Assembly: GCA_003454835.1 (NCBI GenBank) | Contig: DMTA01000055.1 | Span: 1 to 6,118 of the forward strand | Length of the DNA: 6,118 nucleotides | Reading direction: 5' to 3' | From: Achromobacter sp. | GTDB lineage: Bacteria; Pseudomonadota; Gammaproteobacteria; Burkholderiales; Burkholderiaceae_B | Part shown: positions 1 to 4,569 of the stretch, in pieces | Position numbering within the stretch: position 1 is the stretch's first letter | Layout: every line of letters begins with the position of its first letter | Translations under genes and position numbers: made by a program | The notes under the pieces: model-generated | Database searches by the model: none | Told to the model about the DNA's origin: nothing | The model's input: the letters and a program-made list of their open reading frames with translations, nothing else

Positions 1-621
1 GCCATCTGCGGCGCGGCCGCGGTGCTGGCGTTCGAGCCCACGCTGCGCGCCGCCCCCCACAAGAGCGCCGTGGCCGTAGCGACCGTGGTGCTGTTTGGCA
101 CGCTGTCGATGTTCCTGTACCCGGTCTTCTATCACGCGGGTTGGCTGAACTTCGACACGCAGGCGCTCGGCATCTACATCGGCGGCACGGTGCACGAAGT
201 GGCGCAGGTCGTGGGCGCCGCCAGCAACATCGACCCGGCCACCACCGAAGTTGCCACCATCGTCAAGATGACCCGCGTGGCGCTTCTGGTTCCCGTGCTG
301 CTGGTGCTGGGCATGTACCTGCGCAGCGCCGCCTCCCATGCGGGCGGCCAGGGCAAGAGCGCCAAGCTTCCGATCCCCTGGTTCGCCGTCGGGTTCCTGG
401 TGCTGGCCATCATCAATTCGCTCGACATCATTCCCGCCGATATCGTCGCGGCCATCCGCCGGCTCGACGTGTTCGCCCTGACCATGGCCATGACCGCGCT
501 GGGCATCGAAACGCGCTTCGCCCAGATCCGCAAGGCCGGCCCGCGCGTGATGGCCCTGGGCTTCATCCTTTACGTCTGGCTGTTGCTTGGCGGCTACGGG
601 ATCGTCAAGCTGGCGACCTGA
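1..621 (+). CDS. YeiH/UPF0324 family putative sulfate-exporter-type membrane transporter, C-terminal part (5' end outside window)
   Basis: The reading frame is open from base 1 to the TGA at 619-621, giving 206 visible residues; the true start lies upstream. The first residues read ICGAAAVLA followed by EP and PHKSAVAVATVVLFGT, the hallmark glycine/alanine-rich segment of the YeiH (UPF0324, Cons_hypoth698) family, whose members are about 340-350 residues with around ten membrane helices. About five hydrophobic segments are visible, roughly at residues 23-41, 92-107, 126-139, 155-168 and 184-202. Other family-like blocks are GGTVHEVAQVVGAA and INSLDIIP. It is an inner-membrane protein; databases often call the family a putative sulfate exporter, but the substrate is poorly established. 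The GTG at base 22 is internal to the conserved segment and is not a start. Family call is confident, function is not. Confidence 0.88.
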   Translation, partial: AICGAAAVLAFEPTLRAAPHKSAVAVATVVLFGTLSMFLYPVFYHAGWLNFDTQALGIYIGGTVHEVAQVVGAASNIDPATTEVATIVKMTRVALLVPVLLVLGMYLRSAASHAGGQGKSAKLPIPWFAVGFLVLAIINSLDIIPADIVAAIRRLDVFALTMAMTALGIETRFAQIRKAGPRVMALGFILYVWLLLGGYGIVKLAT

Positions 622-639
622 TCGCCGCGCGAGGTTGGA

Positions 640-689
640 ACGGCGGGTGGGGCGGCAGGCGCCAACGCGCACGCCGCCGTCTCGTTTTT
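640..689 (+). terminator. possible weak intrinsic terminator after the YeiH-family gene
   Basis: ACGGCGG (640-646) can pair with CCGCCGT (674-680), a perfect 7-bp stem. A 27-base loop contains the self-complementary GGCGCC, and the run TTTTT follows at 685-689 after four spacer bases. The large loop and the spacer make it weaker than a textbook terminator. It sits 19-68 bases after the stop and before the next gene, where a terminator is expected. Confidence 0.35.
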
Positions 690-693
690 CCTG

Positions 694-722
694 CATAATC
701 GGCTGGTTCTCTAGCATTGGAG
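694..722 (+). promoter_or_regulatory. candidate -10 element and Shine-Dalgarno for the thioesterase-mgtE pair
   Basis: CATAAT at 694-699 matches the -10 consensus at five of six positions, but no good -35 lies 16-18 bases upstream, so the promoter call is weak. GGAG at 719-722, eight bases before the ATG at 731, is a good ribosome binding site and supports that start over any in-frame codon further upstream. Confidence 0.35.
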
Positions 723-730
723 TCGGCCGC

Positions 731-1141
731 ATGACCTCCAGCACCAAAACCCCGTTTACGACTCTGCCTGCCCATCGCGACGCGGTGTTGCGCGTCATGC
801 CGATGCCGGCCGATGCGAACATCCACGGGGACGTTTTTGGCGGCTGGATCATGGCCCAGGTCGACATCGCCGGGTCCATCCCCGCCGCCCGCCGCGCCGC
901 CGGCCGCGTGGCCACCGTGGCGGTCAATGCCTTCCAGTTCAAAGAGCCCGTGTTCGTGGGCGACCTGCTCAGCTTCTATGCCGCCATCGTCAAGACCGGC
1001 ACTACGTCCATCACGGTCTCCGTCGAGGTCTACGCGGAACGCCAGCGGCTGGACGCCGAAGTCGTCAAGGTCACCGAGGCCACGCTGACGTATGTCGCCA
1101 CCGACGAAGCGCGGCGCAGCCGCCCTCTTCCCACACTTTGA
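731..1141 (+). CDS. YciA-like acyl-CoA thioesterase (hotdog fold)
   Basis: The 136-residue product matches the usual length of YciA-type thioesterases (about 130-160). These single-hotdog-domain cytoplasmic enzymes hydrolyse acyl-CoA to free acid and CoA and normally assemble as trimers of dimers. The diagnostic stretch is MPADANIHGDVFGGWIMAQVD at residues 24-44/45: the GDVFGGW block and the Asp at residue 45, which aligns with the general-base Asp described for H. influenzae YciA. Further family blocks are FKEPVFVGD, the TGTTSITVSVEV strand and the ATLTYVA strand near the end. The ATG at 731 was chosen because GGAG lies eight bases upstream and the family homology begins soon after; the longer open frame back to 587 has no support. 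mgtE begins 10 bases after the stop, so the two are probably one transcript. No functional link between the two activities is evident. Confidence 0.9.
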   Translation: MTSSTKTPFTTLPAHRDAVLRVMPMPADANIHGDVFGGWIMAQVDIAGSIPAARRAAGRVATVAVNAFQFKEPVFVGDLLSFYAAIVKTGTTSITVSVEVYAERQRLDAEVVKVTEATLTYVATDEARRSRPLPTL

Positions 1142-1151
1142 GCCGTAACGC

Positions 1152-2624
1152 ATGACGCAGTCCGCCGCCGCGCAGAAACCGCCCGCGACGCCCCGCCGCC
1201 TCGATCCGGAAGACGCCCAGACCGCCCTGGCTGAAGTCCAGGAACGACTGCGGCGCCAGCAGCTCGTCGAAAGCCTGGTTCATCGCCAGGAAGAAGGCGA
1301 CGTCAAGGCGCCCCTGGTTGAAGACCTGGTGCATCGCCAGCACGAAGCCGAGTTGAAGACGCTGGTCGACAACCTGCACCCGGCCGACATCGCCTTCATC
1401 CTCGAATCGCTGCCCAAGGACGAGCGCCAGGCGATCTGGAAGCTGGTCAGCCCCGAGCACGACGCCGACGTCCTGCTCGAAGTCGAAGACTGGGTCCGCG
1501 AATCGCTGATCGAAGCGATGGACCGCCAGGATCTCGTCGCCGCGACCGAAAGCATGGACGCGGACGAGCTCGCCGACCTGGCGCCTGACCTGCCGCCCGA
1601 CGTGGTGGCAGAAGTGCAGAAGGGCCTGACCGAGGAAGAGCGCGCACAGCTTCTGGAAGCCATGGGCTACCCGGAGGACAGCGTCGGCGCCATCATGGAC
1701 TTCGAGATGGTGCGCGTGCGCGAGGACGTCACGCTCGAGGTCGTGCTGCGCTACCTGCGCCGGCTACACGAACTGCCCGACCACACCGACCAGATCTTCG
1801 TCGTGGACCGCCAGGACAAGCTGCAAGGCATCCTGCCCTTGTCGCGCCTGTTGGTCAGCGAGCCCGAAACCGAAGTGCGGGCGGTCATGAATTCCGACTT
1901 CCTGACGCTGAACCCGCTGGACTCCGACGCGGACGCGGCCGGCGCATTCGAACGCTACGACCTGGTTTCCGCCCCGGTGATGGACGACCAGGGCCGGCTG
2001 ATCGGCCGCGTCACCATCGCCGACGTCGTGGACGTGATGCGCGAAGACTCGCAGGAACAGGCGCTGTCGCGCGCCGGTCTGCAGGAAGAAGACATCTTTG
2101 CCCCCGTCAGCACCGCGCTGCGCAACCGCGCGCCATGGCTGCTGTTCAACCTCTGTACCGCCGCCACGGCCTCGTTCGTGGCGTCGCAGTTCGAGGGCAC
2201 GGTCAGCCAAATCGTCATCCTGGCGTTCCTGATGTCGATCGTGGCCGGCATCGGCGGCAACTCCGGCAACCAGACCATGACGCTCATCATCCGGGCGTTG
2301 GCCATGGGCCGGATCACCGGGCGCAACCTGTGGCAGCTCGTCAAGCGCGAGCTGTTCGTGACCTTGCTGGTGGGTTTGTGCGGCAGCCTCGTGGCCGCCC
2401 TGTTCGCGTGGGTGATCTCGCGCTCGCTGTCCATCGCGCTGGTGATGATGGCCGCCATGATCTGCAACATGCTGGTCGGCGCCTCGGTCGGCGTGCTGGT
2501 GCCCATGGTGCGCGCGCGCTTCGGCAAGGACCCCGCGATGGGCTCGTCGGTGCTGCTCACGTTCGCCACCGACTCGCTCGGCTTCTTCATATTCCTGGGT
2601 CTGGCCACGGTCTTTCTTTTGTAG
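1152..2624 (+). CDS. mgtE: Magnesium transporter MgtE
   Basis: A 490-residue inner-membrane Mg2+ channel, slightly longer than the usual 450-480. Domain order is standard: a charged N-terminal extension (1-70), the helical MgtE N domain (about 70-175, including LHPADIAFILESLP and MDADELADLAPDLP), a CBS pair (about 180-300, starting at SVGAIMDFEMV and ending with GRVTIADVVDVM), a linker helix, then about five membrane helices (327-490). GIGGNSGNQTMTLIIRALA at 366-384 is the conserved pore-helix motif, and Asp474 in FATDSLGFFIFLGLA corresponds to the pore Asp (Asp432) that coordinates Mg2+ in Thermus MgtE. The CBS and N domains are known in the family to close the channel at high internal Mg2+. 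No clear Shine-Dalgarno precedes the ATG; with only 10 bases after the thioesterase stop, translational coupling is likely. A short internal repeat lies in the N-terminal extension (see findings). Confidence 0.96.
   Translation: MTQSAAAQKPPATPRRLDPEDAQTALAEVQERLRRQQLVESLVHRQEEGDVKAPLVEDLVHRQHEAELKTLVDNLHPADIAFILESLPKDERQAIWKLVSPEHDADVLLEVEDWVRESLIEAMDRQDLVAATESMDADELADLAPDLPPDVVAEVQKGLTEEERAQLLEAMGYPEDSVGAIMDFEMVRVREDVTLEVVLRYLRRLHELPDHTDQIFVVDRQDKLQGILPLSRLLVSEPETEVRAVMNSDFLTLNPLDSDADAAGAFERYDLVSAPVMDDQGRLIGRVTIADVVDVMREDSQEQALSRAGLQEEDIFAPVSTALRNRAPWLLFNLCTAATASFVASQFEGTVSQIVILAFLMSIVAGIGGNSGNQTMTLIIRALAMGRITGRNLWQLVKRELFVTLLVGLCGSLVAALFAWVISRSLSIALVMMAAMICNMLVGASVGVLVPMVRARFGKDPAMGSSVLLTFATDSLGFFIFLGLATVFLL
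1270..1340 (+). repeat. 17-codon-spaced internal repeat in the MgtE N-terminal extension
   Basis: Residues LVESLVHRQ (38-46) are echoed by LVEDLVHRQ (55-63), an offset of 17 residues. At DNA level the 9-mer CATCGCCAG occurs at 1281-1289 and again at 1332-1340, exactly 51 bases apart, with similar flanking bases. It looks like an old in-frame duplication in a region predicted to be helical. Confidence 0.6.
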
Positions 2625-2636
2625 CGTTCACGCTAC
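2621..2636. repeat. Perfect hairpin embracing the mgtE stop codon
   Basis: GTAGCG (2621-2626) and CGCTAC (2631-2636) form a perfect 6-bp stem with the tetraloop TTCA, and the TAG stop (2622-2624) lies inside the left arm. A T-rich stretch precedes it and no T run follows, so it is not a canonical terminator on the plus strand. It may protect the mRNA 3' end or assist Rho-dependent termination. Confidence 0.45.
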
Positions 2637-2652
2637 ATCCCGGCACCGCGCC

Positions 2653-2676
2653 GGGCGGCATCAGCCAGTGCCGCCC
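2653..2676. repeat. GC-rich 8-bp inverted repeat between mgtE and pagP
   Basis: GGGCGGCA (2653-2660) and TGCCGCCC (2669-2676) are perfect inverted repeats with the 8-base loop TCAGCCAG. It would make a stable RNA hairpin at the end of the mgtE transcript. There is no following T tract, so at most it is a non-canonical or 3'-protective structure. Confidence 0.5.
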
Positions 2677-2692
2677 CCCAGGCGACAGCCCG

Positions 2693-2743
2693 TTGACAGG
2701 GAAGATGACACGCGCTCCGTTACAGTAACGGAACTGTCATCTT
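2693..2743 (+). promoter_or_regulatory. Putative pagP promoter with nested palindromic operator
   Basis: A perfect -35 hexamer TTGACA lies at 2693-2698. Just downstream is a nested inverted repeat: outer arms AAGATGACA (2702-2710) and TGTCATCTT (2735-2743), inner arms TCCGTTAC (2716-2723) and GTAACGGA (2725-2732) around a single A at 2724. With the usual 17-base spacer the -10 would be TCCGTT, a poor match; TACAGT (2721-2726) matches better but the spacer would be 22. Either way the -10 falls inside the inner palindrome, which suggests control by a dimeric regulator that represses or that remodels a poorly spaced promoter. As RNA, the same sequence would form a long hairpin ending 15 bases before the pagP start. 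No recognisable PhoP box was seen and I cannot assign the regulator. Confidence 0.5.
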
Positions 2744-2758
2744 TACCTGGGTCCTGCG

Positions 2759-3313
2759 ATGACCGCCAGATTCCGCGCCGCGCTGCTCTGCCTGCTGTTG
2801 TCCGTTTTCACCGTTTCCGCACACGCCTGCGACGACATGCCCTCGTGGGCCCAGTCGGCGTGCAACCGCATCGACCAGATCTGGTCCGAAGGCGGCAACG
2901 ATCTCTATGTCAGCGGCTGGGCCTGGCACAACCGCGCCAAGTACAGCGCCGACAAGATCGACAGCTTCCGCGAACTTGCCTGGGGCGGCGGCTACGGCCG
3001 CAGCATCTACGACGAGGACGGCGACTGGCAGGGCCTGTATGCCATGGCATTTCTGGACTCGCACTCCAAGGTGCAGCCCATCGCCGGCTATGGCTTTCTG
3101 AAGATCGGACAGGTCAGCGACAACTTCCGCCTGGGTGCGGGCTACACCGTGTTCCTCACGGCGCGCCACGACATCATGAGCTACGTGCCGTTTCCCGGCA
3201 TCCTGCCGCTGGTCAGCGCGGGCTACAAAGACGCCATGCTTTACGCGACGTACATTCCGGGCTCAAGCGGCGCGGGTAATGTGCTGTTCGTGTTCGGCCG
3301 CTGGCATTTCTGA
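2759..3313 (+). CDS. pagP: PagP-like lipid A palmitoyltransferase, outer membrane
   Basis: PagP is an eight-stranded outer-membrane beta-barrel that moves an acyl chain, usually palmitate, from phospholipid to lipid A. The 184-residue product has a signal peptide (residues 1-23, cleavage expected after AHA) and a 161-residue mature part, the same length as mature E. coli PagP. Catalytic residues known from E. coli align: His57 in WAWHNRAKY, Asp100 and Ser101 in FLDSHSK. Gly112 in PIAGYGF aligns with Gly88, the acyl-chain ruler that favours C16. WGGGYGRS, GLYAMAF and YIPG are further family blocks, and the chain ends in Phe, the usual outer-membrane assembly signal. The ATG at 2759 is fixed by the signal peptide and a stop codon 33 bases upstream; its Shine-Dalgarno is poor. 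Two cysteines (24 and 35) fall in the mature N terminus. Bordetella PagP homologues affect host colonisation. Confidence 0.94.
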   Translation: MTARFRAALLCLLLSVFTVSAHACDDMPSWAQSACNRIDQIWSEGGNDLYVSGWAWHNRAKYSADKIDSFRELAWGGGYGRSIYDEDGDWQGLYAMAFLDSHSKVQPIAGYGFLKIGQVSDNFRLGAGYTVFLTARHDIMSYVPFPGILPLVSAGYKDAMLYATYIPGSSGAGNVLFVFGRWHF

Positions 3314-3314
3314 A

Positions 3315-3330
3315 ACGCGTCAGAACGCGT
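3315..3330. repeat. Small hairpin between the convergent pagP and chaC genes
   Basis: ACGCGT occurs at 3315-3320 and 3325-3330 around CAGA. Because the hexamer is self-complementary, this forms a 6-bp stem readable from either strand. It straddles the chaC stop and lies just after the pagP stop, so it could serve as a minimal bidirectional transcription stop, but there is no T tract on either side. Confidence 0.3.
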
Positions 3331-3931
3331 GACCCAGCTTGCGCACCAGATCGCCCAGCCGCCAGTCGTCGATGCCATGCGCACGCAGCGCGCGCGCCGT
3401 TTCCACCACGTAGTCCAGACACGGCCCGGAATGTCCGACCGCATTGCGCACGGACGTCAGCAGGCGGTCGTCGCATAGATCGGCCGCGTACTCGCGGCAG
3501 GTGCGATTCAACAGGAACACCAGGCCGCGCACCGGCGCGGCCTCGGTGTGACAGGTCAGCCAGCGCGGACGGTAGGCGCCCGTGACCATTTCCCGGCGCC
3601 ACAGGGCTTCAAAGACCTGCGGCACGTCGCTGGCCGCAATCTGGAAGGCAACGCCCCGGCAGCAACCGCCGCGATCCAGTCCGAACACGAGGCCAGGATT
3701 GTCCGGCGACCCGCGGTGGTCATGCGACCACAGGCACAGCGAACGGTGATAGCCCCGTACGGTGGCCAGCCGCCGTTCGCGCCAGGCAAACCCGGGATGC
3801 CAGATCAGGGAACCGTAGGCGAACACCCACAGGTCGTCGACGCCATTCCAGCCGGCCAGGAGGTCATCCACCGATGCTGCTTGCCGCGATTTTTGCAATC
3901 CGGCGCAGCCGGCGGGTACTGCCAACGACAT
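3320..3931 (-). CDS. chaC: ChaC-type gamma-glutamylcyclotransferase (glutathione-specific)
   Basis: ChaC enzymes cleave glutathione in the cytoplasm to 5-oxoproline and Cys-Gly. The 203-residue product carries the family signature DLWVFAYGSLIWHPGF (residues 33-48, with YGSL at 39-42 binding the gamma-glutamyl group), the SPDNPGLVFGLDRGG block (75-89) and WRREMVTGAYRPRW (111-124), where Glu114 is the expected catalytic acid/base. Length is slightly under E. coli ChaC (about 230). The ATG at 3929-3931 is preceded by AGAGGA on the minus strand (3936-3941) at a short but usable distance. The product holds eight cysteines, including the pair Cys90-Cys91. It converges with pagP, the two stops being 6 bases apart, and lies 161 bases downstream of the Lrp-type regulator on the same strand, with a palindrome in front of it. 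It may therefore have its own promoter rather than belong to the regulator's transcript. Confidence 0.93.
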   Translation of the reverse strand: MSLAVPAGCAGLQKSRQAASVDDLLAGWNGVDDLWVFAYGSLIWHPGFAWRERRLATVRGYHRSLCLWSHDHRGSPDNPGLVFGLDRGGCCRGVAFQIAASDVPQVFEALWRREMVTGAYRPRWLTCHTEAAPVRGLVFLLNRTCREYAADLCDDRLLTSVRNAVGHSGPCLDYVVETARALRAHGIDDWRLGDLVRKLGHAF

Positions 3932-3941
3932 AGGGTCCTCT

Positions 3942-3983
3942 GATATCCCAATTCACTCCAAGACTGGAGTGAGCGATATCCTA
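3942..3983 (-). promoter_or_regulatory. Nested palindromic operator candidate upstream of chaC
   Basis: TCACTCCA (3953-3960) and TGGAGTGA (3965-3972) form a perfect 8-bp inverted repeat around AGAC, flanked by two copies of GATATC (3942-3947 and 3975-3980), themselves palindromic and nearly symmetric about the same centre. On the minus strand TAGGAT (3978-3983) is a moderate -10 match with no convincing -35. That would place the palindrome at the transcription start of chaC, a typical repressor position. The regulator cannot be named from sequence. Confidence 0.45.
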
Positions 3984-4038
3984 CGCCGCGCCCCGCGCAA
4001 AAGCATTGCCAGATTGGGCCCGCGCAACACGCAGAAAG

Positions 4039-4081
4039 AAATTTGCATCCGCGGCGGCGGGGGACTCAGGAAAAAATTTGC
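4039..4081 (-). repeat. Two AT-rich AAATTTGC boxes between the Lrp-type gene and chaC
   Basis: AAATTTGC occurs at 4039-4046 and 4074-4081, 35 bases apart, each preceded by more A residues, inside otherwise GC-rich DNA. AT-rich repeated boxes are the kind of target Lrp/AsnC proteins often bind; assignment to the adjacent regulator is inference only. Confidence 0.3.
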
Positions 4082-4103
4082 GCGCCCTGCGGCTACACCG
4101 CGC
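4071..4103 (-). terminator. weak intrinsic terminator candidate at the end of the dehydrogenase-regulator transcript
   Basis: On the minus strand GCGCG (from 4099-4103) can pair with CGCGC (from 4080-4084) across a 14-base loop that contains the regulator's stop codon. AAA and then a run of six T (4076-4071) follow. The stem is short and the loop large, so termination may be partial and some read-through into chaC is possible. Confidence 0.3.
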
Positions 4104-4569
4104 CCAGCGGCAATTCCGTCGTGCTTTTGATGACTTCCATCGAGAAGCTGGCGCTGACGTCCAGCAGATCCACCGCGCCGATCAGCCGGCGATAGAAGCG
4201 GTCATACGCCGCCATGTCCTCGACCACCACCTTCAGCAGGTAGTCCACGTCGCCCGCCATGCGATGGAACTCGACCACGTTGGGCAAGGCCATCACGGCA
4301 TTGATCAGGCTTTGCGTCCATTTCTCGTTGTGCTGACTGGTGCGGATGGACACGAACACCGTCAGGTTCAGGCCCAGCGCGCGGGGATCCAGCAGGATGG
4401 CATTGCGCGCAATGACGCCGTCGTCCTTCAGCTTCTGGATCCGGCGCCAGCACGGCGTCACCGAAAGGTTCACCTGTTCGGCCACTTCCGCGACCGAGCA
4501 GGTGGCGTCCTTCTGCAGCAGCGCGAGTATCTTCAGGTCGGTCTGGTCCATGGGATGTCTTGACGCCAT
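4093..4569 (-). CDS. Lrp/AsnC family transcriptional regulator, DecR-like
   Basis: The 158-residue product has the two-domain Lrp layout: an N-terminal winged helix-turn-helix (about residues 7-58, recognition helix in NLSVTPCWRRIQKLKDDGVI) and a C-terminal RAM ligand-binding/oligomerisation domain (about 65-145, with MAGDVDYLLKVVVEDM and AYDRFYRRLI). The TPCWRR motif, the MAGxxDYL block and the ending FSMEVIKSTTELPL closely resemble E. coli DecR (YbaO), which activates cysteine-detoxification genes, so the subgroup call is reasonable while the true ligand is unknown. The start was set at 4567-4569 because this ATG overlaps the dehydrogenase stop as TGATG, with GGGA a few bases upstream. The alternative ATG at 4549-4551 (152 residues, starting MDQTD) fits the usual Lrp N terminus equally well but has no Shine-Dalgarno. 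Co-transcribed with the dehydrogenase; it could also act on chaC downstream. Confidence 0.92.
   Translation of the reverse strand: MASRHPMDQTDLKILALLQKDATCSVAEVAEQVNLSVTPCWRRIQKLKDDGVIARNAILLDPRALGLNLTVFVSIRTSQHNEKWTQSLINAVMALPNVVEFHRMAGDVDYLLKVVVEDMAAYDRFYRRLIGAVDLLDVSASFSMEVIKSTTELPLGAV

Noticed and set aside
641..659. G-rich run that might form a two-layer G-quadruplex
   Set aside because: Only GG-level runs are shared by all four tracts, and the same bases are better explained by the candidate terminator stem.
587..730. Extended N terminus for the thioesterase from an upstream start
   Set aside because: The extra residues are Arg-rich and unlike the family, overlap the end of the upstream gene, and the GGAG site points to the ATG at 731.
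605..1153. Long minus-strand open frame (182 codons) across the thioesterase gene
   Set aside because: It is a shadow of the thioesterase frame in GC-rich DNA; its protein is a low-complexity mix rich in Gly, Arg and Asp with no recognisable domain.
2621..2676. Canonical intrinsic terminator after mgtE
   Set aside because: Both stems are perfect but neither is followed by a T run on the plus strand, so they are listed as inverted repeats only.
2135..2728. Plus-strand frame overlapping the mgtE 3' end and the gap
   Set aside because: Out of frame with MgtE, Arg/His/Gly-rich, no domain; the MgtE membrane helices occupy the correct frame.
2742..2748. BvgA-like heptad (TTTACCT) near pagP
   Set aside because: Single imperfect heptad with no inverted partner at the expected spacing; not enough to call a Bvg site.
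4006..4563. Plus-strand open frame (185 codons) opposite the Lrp-type regulator
   Set aside because: His- and Gln-rich composition typical of an antisense shadow; the minus strand encodes a clear Lrp/AsnC protein over the same bases.
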